A stretch of DNA of 64,000 nt from Aurantiacibacter marinus (lineage in GTDB: Bacteria > Pseudomonadota > Alphaproteobacteria > Sphingomonadales > Sphingomonadaceae): the NCBI RefSeq assembly GCF_001021555.1, contig NZ_LDCP01000001.1, forward strand, positions 1,274,864-1,338,863, given 5' to 3'. Below the pieces are notes generated by a model. The model searched no databases and was not told where the DNA came from. It was given only the letters and a program-made list of their open reading frames with translations. Below, piece by piece: positions 6,766 to 15,200 of this stretch; position 1 is the first letter of the stretch; the number at the start of each line of letters is the position of its first letter. The position numbers and the translations under genes were made by a program.

Positions 6766-9123
6766 CTAGACAAGCGTGATGCGCGTTTCTTGCAGGTTTT
6801 GACTATCTGGCCCGGCCATGATCACGATTTCGCCTGGCTCTACCAGCAGTTTGCCGTCGGCATCGCGGTACCCGAAATCTTCCGGCCCAAGCTCGAACTG
6901 CACAACTTGCACCTCCCCCGGTTCCAATAAGACTTTCTGAAATCCCCGCATTTCCTTGATCGGGCGCGCCCTGCTGGCGATGGAATCGCGAATATAGAGC
7001 TGGACAACGTCCTGCCCGGCACGGTCACCAGTGTTTCTGACTGACACCGATACCCGCAACCTGTCTTGCAGACCGATTGAAGCACGCTCTGCTTGCGGAG
7101 CGCCATAACCAAAACTCGTGTAGCTCAGCCCGTGCCCGAACGGATAGAGCGGCGTCGAATCGGAGAACACATAATTGCGGAATCGCCCCGTCGGCTTCTG
7201 GTAATAATAGCCCGGCAATTGTCCGACATTGCGTACGATTGTCACCGGCAGTTTGCCGCTGGGATTCACGTCACCGAACAGGATGCTGGCGATGGCGTGG
7301 CCGCCTTGTTCGCCGGGATAGAAGGCATCAAGGATCGCCGGGCAATTCTCTGCCAGAACCAGCGGAGATAGCGGCCTGCCATGGATCAGCACGGCGACGG
7401 TGGTCTTGCCGAGCGCCAGCAGGGCCTCTGCCAGTTCATTCTGCTCTCCGATCAGTTCCAGATCATCACGGTCACCGCGTGAATCTCCGGCGAAATAGGC
7501 TTCTCTTGCGGTGGATTCGTTTCCGCCCAGGCACATCACGATGACATCGCAATCCTGTGCGGTAGCAACAGCTTCTGCGATCAAGCGCCGATTGCGCGCA
7601 GGATCGGCCTGAACGCTTTCATCCGAGGCATCGGTCTCGATCTCATTATTGCCTTCATCGCCTGCAGTGATAGCGCAGCCTTGCGCGTATTCGACTTCAA
7701 ATCCCGCCTGCTCGGCATAGGCCTGCAACCCCTCGAGCGCGCTGACCCCGACGAAGGGTTTGGGCGAATATCCGCCCAGATGGACTGATGCGGCATTTGG
7801 GCCGACCACCAGCATCTTGCGTACCGCAGAGCTTTGCAGGGGGAGGACATTGCCTTCATTCTGGAGGAGGACGATTGATTCCTCTGCCATGCGCCGGGCG
7901 AGCAGTTTGTGCTCGGTACTGCGGGCCAACCGGCCGGCAAGGGCAGGATCGGCAAACGGCATATCGAACAGACCGCATTTGAACTTGGCGGCAAGGATGC
8001 GTTCGGCCGCGCGCCGCACGTAACGTTCTTCCAGCAAGCCATCGCGGACAAGCTGGGGCAACATGAGGTAAACGCCATTGTTCGCCAGTTCGATATCAAC
8101 GCCCGCGCGCAAACCCATGATGGCCGCCTCTGCTTCTGATCCGGCAACGCCGTGCAAACTGTGAATGCGGCGCACATCGTCCCAGTCGGACACGACATAG
8201 CCTTCGAAACCCCAGTCATCGCGCAGCACATCATTCAGCAAATGCGTATCGGCATGGGCGGGCACGCCGTCGATTTCCCCGTGCGAAGCCATCAGGCCAA
8301 TCGATCCCGCCTCTGTGATCGCCGCCCGGAAAGGCGGAAGCACCACGTTCTGCATTTCCACCGGCCCGATGTGCGACGGTGCAAAGTTTCGGCCGCCAAT
8401 GCCTTGCCCGTACCCGGCGAAATGTTTCACGCTGGTAGCGATCCGGTTAGCTGGGAGGTATTCCGCAGGAGCACCTTGCAGCCCTTCGACAATAGCCTTC
8501 GCAGACACGGTAACAACGTGTGGGTCTTCGCCCCAGGTTTCTTCCGAACGGCCCCAGCGCGGGTCTGTGCAGATGTCGATATTCGGAGAGAAACAACCCT
8601 GCGACCCGCGTGAGCGCGCTTCTTTGGCGGTGGCTTCAAACACCTGCCTCACCATATCGGGGCGGAAGGCGCAGGCCATTGCCATCGCTTGCGGGAACTG
8701 TGTTGCCCCGTCGGCGAGCAGGCCATGCAGGCATTCTTCAAACACGAAGGCGGGAATTCCGAAGCGGCTGCGGCTGACAACTTCCTGCTGCATCGCCATC
8801 ACGGCGCGGGCGTTGTCTTCCGGCCCGGCTTCAAGGCTGGCGGAATAGACGCCGCCGATCCCGTGCGCGAAATAGGGGAAATCCGCTTCAAACCCGGCAG
8901 GGTCAGACATGACATCGGCAGCGCGGGGGCAATTGAGCTGGGCGGCCATTTCGTCCAGCGTCATCAGATTGGCCAGTGCCGCTGCGCGCCTTGCAGGAGA
9001 AAGGCTTCTGTCGCGGTAATCGTCGCTTGCCTGATTTACTGCGGCAAGCACCGGCATTGGAAACGCAGCCGTAAGGCTCGCGCCTGAAATTCCGGCCAGT
9101 AGGGCGCGTCTGCTTACCTGCAT
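6766..9123 (-). CDS. Glycoside hydrolase family 3 (probable beta-xylosidase or beta-glucosidase), Tat-exported
   Basis: 785 residues with the complete GH3 layout: N-terminal (beta/alpha)8 domain, alpha/beta sandwich domain and C-terminal fibronectin III-like domain. The nucleophile is Asp313 in YVVSDWDD, and KHFAGYG (233-239) is the substrate-binding motif. The N terminus SRRALLAGISGASL is a twin-arginine signal, so the folded enzyme probably goes to the periplasm. Ulvan carries xylose, and GH3 enzymes in ulvan loci usually remove it, so beta-xylosidase is the best guess; sequence alone does not fix specificity. It forms its own transcription unit behind a 10-bp-phased operator candidate. Confidence 0.88.
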   Translation of the reverse strand: MQVSRRALLAGISGASLTAAFPMPVLAAVNQASDDYRDRSLSPARRAAALANLMTLDEMAAQLNCPRAADVMSDPAGFEADFPYFAHGIGGVYSASLEAGPEDNARAVMAMQQEVVSRSRFGIPAFVFEECLHGLLADGATQFPQAMAMACAFRPDMVRQVFEATAKEARSRGSQGCFSPNIDICTDPRWGRSEETWGEDPHVVTVSAKAIVEGLQGAPAEYLPANRIATSVKHFAGYGQGIGGRNFAPSHIGPVEMQNVVLPPFRAAITEAGSIGLMASHGEIDGVPAHADTHLLNDVLRDDWGFEGYVVSDWDDVRRIHSLHGVAGSEAEAAIMGLRAGVDIELANNGVYLMLPQLVRDGLLEERYVRRAAERILAAKFKCGLFDMPFADPALAGRLARSTEHKLLARRMAEESIVLLQNEGNVLPLQSSAVRKMLVVGPNAASVHLGGYSPKPFVGVSALEGLQAYAEQAGFEVEYAQGCAITAGDEGNNEIETDASDESVQADPARNRRLIAEAVATAQDCDVIVMCLGGNESTAREAYFAGDSRGDRDDLELIGEQNELAEALLALGKTTVAVLIHGRPLSPLVLAENCPAILDAFYPGEQGGHAIASILFGDVNPSGKLPVTIVRNVGQLPGYYYQKPTGRFRNYVFSDSTPLYPFGHGLSYTSFGYGAPQAERASIGLQDRLRVSVSVRNTGDRAGQDVVQLYIRDSIASRARPIKEMRGFQKVLLEPGEVQVVQFELGPEDFGYRDADGKLLVEPGEIVIMAGPDSQNLQETRITLV

Positions 9124-9155
9124 GTCTGTTTACCTCTTCACCATTTGTGCAATAT

Positions 9156-9180
9156 TGATTGCTTATGATTTGTTCTGACT
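9156..9180. promoter_or_regulatory. Candidate operator: three 10-bp-phased repeats upstream of the GH3 gene
   Basis: TGATT at 9156, TGATT at 9166 and TGACT at 9176, exactly 10 bp apart and 33-57 bp upstream of the GH3 start. Part of the locus-wide repeat pattern. Confidence 0.5.
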
Positions 9181-9242
9181 GTTTTGGAGTAAGTGATCAA
9201 GCTTTAGCGGCCTTCCGTCCCAAGAGGACTGGACGCGGATAT

Positions 9243-10925
9243 TCAGGGTAGCTGGGTTGCTGCAAGTTCGCTGGCCATGAAGCCGTACCTTATTGCGCGC
9301 GCGCTGATGGTGGTGCCCGGTTCGGCGTGGAACGGCCCTGTGTAGATGCGCCCCGGTTCGGGTGCCTCGGCTCCGAGCGTATAGGCGATGCTGGCACCCG
9401 CCGTCCCGCTCGACAGGGTGACAAGTCCTTGTTCGACCGTGATCTGCGGAGTGGCGGTTTGCGGCTGGACCAGTCCCGGCCACATCGCTTCGATCATCTC
9501 GATCTCGGGCAGGGCGCTGAGATCACCTGTGGACGTAATCCAGTCGTCCATGGCACCGCGCAGCCTGCGCAGATGGTATGAATAGGCGGGATCGCTGGCG
9601 AGATTATGGATTTCATGCGGGTCGGCGATGATGTCATACAGTTCTTCGGCCCCGCGCGGCTGTGTTAGCCGGGCGGCGGCTGGCGGAAGGCCGCCTTCTG
9701 CTGCGACGCGCCAGAATTCCTGCATCGTGGGCAGATTGTCCCTGTAGGCTAGAGGCCGCAGGACAGCGAGTTCCGGCTGATAATTGCGGATGTATTTGAA
9801 GTGTGCATCCCTCACCGCCTTTGTCCGTCCCGGAACAGCGTCAAGCCGGTCGGCGGCTGCAAAAACGTACTCAGCCGCAGGTTGGGTGGTGAAGTCGCGG
9901 CCCTGAATAAAGGCCGGACTATCCGCGCCTGCAAAAGCGAGCAATGTGGGTGCAAGATCAACAAAGCTTACAAGGCTTGTGTCAATCTCGCCTGCGCGCC
10001 TGCCATCGGGATAACGGACCATCATGGGCACTTGAATACCGCTGTCGTAAACGGTTCTTTTCATGCGCGGCAGTCCATCGCCATGGTCTGTGGTGATGAT
10101 GACAATGGTGTTGTCCGCCAGCCCTTCTGCCTCAAGCCGCGCGACAATTTCACCCACTTTTTGTTCGGCGAATGCGACATTGTCATAAAGCGTGGCAATA
10201 TCGCGCCGCACGATTGGCGTGTCGGGCAGGTATGGAGGCACTTCAACGGACGCGGGATCAGTCAGCCGCTGCTTACCCGCAAGCGCCCGCCGGTTCCGCT
10301 CTGTCACTCTGGTGACAAGCGGATCATCGCTTACGCGATCTTCCGGCCACATGTACCCTTCGTGCGTCTCGTAAATGTTGACCATGGCGAAGAAGGGCTG
10401 CCCTTCGGCTCTGCCAGTCCAGTCCGCATCGCCGCCATTGGCGTCCCAAATGGTGAAGGGGTCGCCGAATTGGTAATCCGTCTTGCCGTTGTTGACCGTG
10501 TAATATCCTGCGCGGCGAAGCAGTTCGGGGAAGGCCTTCACATCGGCTGGCGGCACCGCCTCATATTCAATCGGACCGCCGCCGGAAATCCACGTGACCG
10601 GAGAGCGGGTGCGCATGTGCTGTGTGCCGAGCGTTTGCTGATGGACGCCAGTGATCAGCGATGATCTGCTTGGCGAGCATACACCCGAAGTGGTGAAAGT
10701 GTTGGGATAGCGGACCGCCTGCCGGGCAAAGGCATCGAGGTGGGGGGTTGTGGCGATATCATCGCCAAAGGCACCGATGCGCGGGCCCATATCTTCGAAA
10801 ACGATCAAAACGATATTGGGCCGCGCATCGGGTGATGGTTCCGAACCCGTTCCAGCAGAGGTGGCTACGCATCCTGCCAGCAGCAGCACCGCGAGGGCGG
10901 CGAGCAGGCTTTTCAGATGCTGCAT
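9243..10925 (-). CDS. S1-family sulfatase, lipoprotein
   Basis: 560 residues. The N terminus MQHLKSLLAALAVLLLAGC is a lipoprotein signal with the lipidated Cys at 19. The formylglycine motif CSPSR (Cys83) is canonical, and metal-site residues appear in IVFEDMG and TTDHGDG. The last 80 residues form a small beta domain like the chitobiase/hexosaminidase C-terminal module. It would remove sulfate from rhamnose or other sugars of the polymer at the cell envelope. It starts 5 bp after the preceding sulfatase gene ends. An upstream in-frame extension to 11069 lies inside that gene and is rejected. The bond it cleaves is not predictable. Confidence 0.88.
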   Translation of the reverse strand: MQHLKSLLAALAVLLLAGCVATSAGTGSEPSPDARPNIVLIVFEDMGPRIGAFGDDIATTPHLDAFARQAVRYPNTFTTSGVCSPSRSSLITGVHQQTLGTQHMRTRSPVTWISGGGPIEYEAVPPADVKAFPELLRRAGYYTVNNGKTDYQFGDPFTIWDANGGDADWTGRAEGQPFFAMVNIYETHEGYMWPEDRVSDDPLVTRVTERNRRALAGKQRLTDPASVEVPPYLPDTPIVRRDIATLYDNVAFAEQKVGEIVARLEAEGLADNTIVIITTDHGDGLPRMKRTVYDSGIQVPMMVRYPDGRRAGEIDTSLVSFVDLAPTLLAFAGADSPAFIQGRDFTTQPAAEYVFAAADRLDAVPGRTKAVRDAHFKYIRNYQPELAVLRPLAYRDNLPTMQEFWRVAAEGGLPPAAARLTQPRGAEELYDIIADPHEIHNLASDPAYSYHLRRLRGAMDDWITSTGDLSALPEIEMIEAMWPGLVQPQTATPQITVEQGLVTLSSGTAGASIAYTLGAEAPEPGRIYTGPFHAEPGTTISARAIRYGFMASELAATQLP

Positions 10926-10929
10926 GGAG

Positions 10930-12252
10930 TTAGTCCGGCCACCATTCTTCGATTTGGGCGCGCAGCGAGGCGACCCGCTGGGTTTGCGCAGCGTCCCCAG
11001 CCAGATCATCACGCTCATCAGGATCGTTAACCAGATTATACAGTTCTGCCCGGCCTCCATCGTGATCATTGACGATCAGCTTCCAATCGCCTTCGCGGGC
11101 CCAGCGATGGGTCACATTGACCGTCGGATTATCAAGATCGACCGAGGTGTGGTAATAGATTTCCCCGAACATCGTGCGCGGGGCAAGGCTGGACTGGCCG
11201 CGCAGGTACGGCAGCAGATTTGTGCCTTTCAGTTCGGGCCGCTGCGGCAGATTGGCTAGCGCCAATGTGGTCGGGAAGAAATCGACAGAACTGATCAGAT
11301 CGTTGCGTCGGCCTGGTTCGATATGTCCCGGCCAGCGTACCATGATCGGTGTGCGAACCCCTCCTTCGTAGGGCGAGCTCTTGCTTCGCGGATCGTACCG
11401 CAGCGTGCGCCCCTGAAGGTCACGGAAGCTTTCCCCTTGCCGGTTGGGGACCCAGCCATTGTCGACGATGAACATGATAACGGTGTTGTCTGCCTGACCA
11501 TGCGCTTCCAGCAAATCCATCATCTGCCCGACAGTTTCGTCGAGCCAGGCGATATTGGCATAATATCCAAGGGTCCGATCATCGAGGCCCATGTTTTCAT
11601 AAGGCTCCCTGAAGCGGGGTTCGGCATCGAAGGGCGAGTGCGGCAGGTAAGGCGCGAACCAGACGAAGAATGGATCATCCCCGACATCACCCAGAAAATC
11701 ATCAATCGGCTGCATTGTGCGGCGGCCAATACTCAGTCCCTGGTCGCCATGACGCGTCCCTTGCGTCATTCCATCGGTAAAGCCGCCATTGGCAAAGGGG
11801 CCTTCCCAGAACTTGCCAGTCTGCATGCTGCGATATCCCTGCCTGCGAAGATCCATCGGCATCGGAGTCTGCATTTCGAGGAAACGGAAAGTATCAGAAT
11901 GCGCCATGCCTTCGGGCGGATCATTGAAGCAGATACCGTGATCCCAAGCGTATTTGCCGGTAATCAGAGTGGCCAGTGACGCACGGCACAGGCTGGTCGG
12001 CACATAGCCATTGGGAAAGACCGCCGATTCAGCAGCAAGCTGGTCGAGGTTCGGGGTCTGCACAATGTCATGCCCCATGAAACCGAAATCGCCATAGGCC
12101 TGATCATCGGCGATGATCCAGACGATGTTTGGCGGGGTTTCCTGCTCCAGCGCAGCCTCTGCCAAAGGGTTGTCCTGCGAAAAGGCGCAGCTTGCCAAAA
12201 TCGAGAGCAACCCGATGGTCGCCACTATTCTTGCCGGAATGCGGATTTGCAT
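10930..12252 (-). CDS. S1-family sulfatase with non-canonical active-site motif
   Basis: 440 residues with the alkaline-phosphatase-like sulfatase fold: metal-binding IADDQAYGD near the N terminus, FIVDNGW in the core, and a C-terminal GDWKLIVNDHDGG element. The lipobox ILASC puts the lipidated Cys at 22. The usual C-x-P-S-R formylglycine motif is replaced by CRASLATLITG (Cys89): the Pro is Ala and the Arg is Leu. The Cys itself and the following TG are kept. It may use a tolerant maturase or be impaired. It is the middle gene of the GH78-sulfatase-sulfatase operon, 23 bp after GH78. Confidence 0.85.
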   Translation of the reverse strand: MQIRIPARIVATIGLLSILASCAFSQDNPLAEAALEQETPPNIVWIIADDQAYGDFGFMGHDIVQTPNLDQLAAESAVFPNGYVPTSLCRASLATLITGKYAWDHGICFNDPPEGMAHSDTFRFLEMQTPMPMDLRRQGYRSMQTGKFWEGPFANGGFTDGMTQGTRHGDQGLSIGRRTMQPIDDFLGDVGDDPFFVWFAPYLPHSPFDAEPRFREPYENMGLDDRTLGYYANIAWLDETVGQMMDLLEAHGQADNTVIMFIVDNGWVPNRQGESFRDLQGRTLRYDPRSKSSPYEGGVRTPIMVRWPGHIEPGRRNDLISSVDFFPTTLALANLPQRPELKGTNLLPYLRGQSSLAPRTMFGEIYYHTSVDLDNPTVNVTHRWAREGDWKLIVNDHDGGRAELYNLVNDPDERDDLAGDAAQTQRVASLRAQIEEWWPD

Positions 12253-12275
12253 AGTCTGAATTCCCAGTCTGATTG

Positions 12276-15125
12276 TTATTCCCGTTCCACGGAAACGATG
12301 CGGTCACCTGCTTGAGACAGGGTGAAGTGGTACGTTCCGGGGCCAATCCTGCGCGCGGCGATATCGTTCACGCCGAGCCGGACAGTAGCCTGCGTGTTGA
12401 ACGGCACTTCGACTTCCCAGCCGATGGTATCATCGGTCCGCGCCCACTCGCTGCGGATAAGGCCGTAACCTGTTTCCAGAGAGACAATTGCCTCATCAAG
12501 ATCGGCCGGGAACACAGGGCTGAGCCGGAAATGCTTGTAACCCGGATTGTCGGGATCGGGATTTATGCCGCCTAGTCCGCTGTAGAACCACGCATCGTAA
12601 CCCCCTTTGAACGGGTGGTTCAGTGATTTGCCCGGTTCAGCACCGTCTTCCGGCACATATTGCATATTGTCTTCCCACAGGGTCGTGCCGCCAAGCGTAT
12701 CGAACAGGTAAGAGTATCCCGGCGCACCCGGCGCCGTGAAAATTGCGAAAGCTGTATCGGCATGGCCATGATCGCTGAGAGCCGGATAAAGCCAGGTCTG
12801 TCCCAACGCGCCTACGCTGGCGTGCCCGCCCCAGGTTACGCGCACATCATGTTCAATCGCGGCAGAGACACGTTCAAGTTCAGAATCTGGCGCGATCCCG
12901 AAGGATATCGCCATCGCGTTGGCCGTCTGGCTGCCATAGCTGCCCGCAGCGGCATCGTAATAGGCAGCGTTGAAGGCATTGCGGATCGCATCGCGGCGCG
13001 CAGTAAACGCTTCGGCATCGTCATTCCGGGCCGTCAGCGCTGCCATATCTGCCATCTGGTCGTAGACCCGCGCAATCAGCGCTGTGGCGGTCACTTCGCC
13101 CGGCGTGCTGACGGACATGCAGCGTCCCAGCGGACGCGCCGCGCCGACCGCTGGCAGGGTATCGCACCAGTCGCCGTAGAAATGTGTGTCGTCCGTGAAC
13201 AGGTCGCCATCTGCGACGGTTTCGACATAGGCAACATATTCCAGCAGACTTTCATATTGCCCTTCGATCACTGAAAGATCGCCGCTGTGCAGATAATGCT
13301 CCCACGCCAGAAAAACTTCGGCCGCAGCCCAGTCAATCATGCCGGACCGCGTCCGGCGACCCGGCACGATGGTGGGGGCGATTTGGTCGGTGGTTTCGAA
13401 ATCGCCCAAATATTTTTCAAGGAACGGCGCCATATCGAAGTTGTAACTGGCCATGTTTACAGTGGCATGGGCATCGCCGGTCCAGCCATTTCGTTCCCGG
13501 ATCGGGCAATCCGAAGGCACACTGACCAAATTGGTTTCGAAGGACCAGAGAGCGGTTTCGTGAATGCGGTTGAGCAATTCGCTCGACGATTGGAAATGGC
13601 CAATCCGGTCAACATCGGTGCGGGTAAGGTGGGCCGTGAACGCATTGATCGGAGGAGGGCCTGAAAGGCCTGTAACTTCCATATAACGGAACCCGTGCCA
13701 CGTAAAAGAAGGCGACCACGGCTGCGCGTCCACGCCGTCTGAAACATAGGCGTCAACTTGTTTGGTGCGCGGCGCTCCTCCTCCTGAATTCATGCCAACC
13801 TGGCCGGTATCGTCCGCCCACTCGGCATATCGGAAGATCACCGTCTGTCCCGGCTCCAGATTCAGTTGCGAGAAATCGATCGTGGGAATTCCGGTGAAGT
13901 TTTGCCCGAAGTCGATTGTCCAGACACCCGTTGCAGGGTTCAGCACCGCCTGCGGTGTTACCTCTGTCACCCGGCGCACAGGCGGCATTTCAGCAGCGAC
14001 AAGTTGCTGAGTGGGAGCATCGGCAAAGACGGCTGCAGGCACCCAATCAGCGGAAGACGCGCCAGCTGGCGTTGTCCATCCGGAAAGCTGCGCCCGCGCG
14101 TCAAACACTTCACCCGAATAGACGCCGTTCTTCAGAATGGGGGAGGGGTGGGCCTGCCAGCTTTCATCGCTGATGATCACTTCGCGCGATCCATCCTCAT
14201 ACTCGATTTCCAACTGGGCGATGGCGGCGGGTTCGCCGTAGAACAGCCTGTCCAGCCCGAACGCCGTGCGCTCTGCGTAAAAGCCGTTGCCCAGATGGAT
14301 GGCCAGCGTGTGTTCGCCCATGCCCAGCCGGTCGGTAAGATCATCGACATCGTAATAGATGCGCTTGTCGAAATCAGTCTGTGCCGGGTTCAGGATACGG
14401 TCGCCGATTTTCTCGCCGGACAGGAAGAATTCGGAATAGCCCGCTGATGTAGAATACAGCATGGCCGAGCGAACCGGGCGATCAACTGTAAAATCGCGCC
14501 GAAAATAGGTTGCGGGGCGCATCGCCCTCAGCCGCCCGAACGTGTCTGCGACCGTCGCCGGGTCACGGAACTGTGGATCATTAGCCGTCGCAGCAAGCCA
14601 GCGTTCCAGGCCGGGCGTTGATTCTGCCGGATCAAACAACGGGCTGGTTATCCAGCGCGCCTGCCAGTCAGTCTGTTCCAGCAGGGCCATATTCCATGAT
14701 GCAGTTTCGCTCCACGCGCCGGGAGCATCCGCTCCGTCAGCCCAGATCCGCACCCGCCAGAACGCCTGCTGCCGCGAAGCCAGTGGGGCGCCGGCATAGG
14801 GAATGGCCAGCGAGCGGCCGTCAGACACTTTCCCGCTGTTCCAAAGGTCAGCTTCGCCCGCGGTTAACCGTCCAGCCGTGCTCGCCACTTCAATCTGGTA
14901 GGCATCCTGCGCAGTGACCGGGCTGCGCCATGAAAGGCGCGGAGAGGTGCGGTCCACTGCGCGGGGCACCAGTTGATTCTCTACCTGAAGGTGGAGCGGC
15001 GCGATTGTTGCGGCAGATGTAACGGGCGACCCTGCCTGCAAACCTGATTGCGGATTTAGGAAAAGCGCAGCTGCGGCCACAAGCGGAAGACCGAACACGC
15101 CTGAGCGCCAACTAAATCGAGACAT
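12276..15125 (-). CDS. Alpha-L-rhamnosidase, GH78
   Basis: 949 residues with a signal peptide and the GH78 multi-domain layout: two N-terminal beta-sandwich domains (RQQAFWRVRIWADG, TYFRRDFTV), a central domain, an (alpha/alpha)6 catalytic barrel and a C-terminal beta domain. The general acid lies in CPIRERNGWTGDAH (Glu near residue 544), and GGTTLWEDNMQY carries the probable base. It hydrolyses terminal alpha-L-rhamnose from oligosaccharides, presumably in the periplasm. The start at 15125 has a strong GGAGGGG ribosome site 3 bp upstream. It leads an operon with two sulfatases. Confidence 0.92.
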   Translation of the reverse strand: MSRFSWRSGVFGLPLVAAAALFLNPQSGLQAGSPVTSAATIAPLHLQVENQLVPRAVDRTSPRLSWRSPVTAQDAYQIEVASTAGRLTAGEADLWNSGKVSDGRSLAIPYAGAPLASRQQAFWRVRIWADGADAPGAWSETASWNMALLEQTDWQARWITSPLFDPAESTPGLERWLAATANDPQFRDPATVADTFGRLRAMRPATYFRRDFTVDRPVRSAMLYSTSAGYSEFFLSGEKIGDRILNPAQTDFDKRIYYDVDDLTDRLGMGEHTLAIHLGNGFYAERTAFGLDRLFYGEPAAIAQLEIEYEDGSREVIISDESWQAHPSPILKNGVYSGEVFDARAQLSGWTTPAGASSADWVPAAVFADAPTQQLVAAEMPPVRRVTEVTPQAVLNPATGVWTIDFGQNFTGIPTIDFSQLNLEPGQTVIFRYAEWADDTGQVGMNSGGGAPRTKQVDAYVSDGVDAQPWSPSFTWHGFRYMEVTGLSGPPPINAFTAHLTRTDVDRIGHFQSSSELLNRIHETALWSFETNLVSVPSDCPIRERNGWTGDAHATVNMASYNFDMAPFLEKYLGDFETTDQIAPTIVPGRRTRSGMIDWAAAEVFLAWEHYLHSGDLSVIEGQYESLLEYVAYVETVADGDLFTDDTHFYGDWCDTLPAVGAARPLGRCMSVSTPGEVTATALIARVYDQMADMAALTARNDDAEAFTARRDAIRNAFNAAYYDAAAGSYGSQTANAMAISFGIAPDSELERVSAAIEHDVRVTWGGHASVGALGQTWLYPALSDHGHADTAFAIFTAPGAPGYSYLFDTLGGTTLWEDNMQYVPEDGAEPGKSLNHPFKGGYDAWFYSGLGGINPDPDNPGYKHFRLSPVFPADLDEAIVSLETGYGLIRSEWARTDDTIGWEVEVPFNTQATVRLGVNDIAARRIGPGTYHFTLSQAGDRIVSVERE

Positions 15126-15146
15126 AAACCCCTCCAGATTCGATAT

Positions 15147-15181
15147 GATCAATATGCATCATTAAGGCGCAGAAGCAATCA
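15147..15181. promoter_or_regulatory. Candidate operator: phased repeats upstream of GH78
   Basis: On the minus strand TGATC ends at 15147, TGATG at 15157 and TGATT at 15177, with spacings of 10 and 20 bp, 22-56 bp upstream of the GH78 start. The match to the locus pattern is weaker than elsewhere. Confidence 0.35.
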
Positions 15182-15200
15182 GCAATCCAATCGGGAGTGC

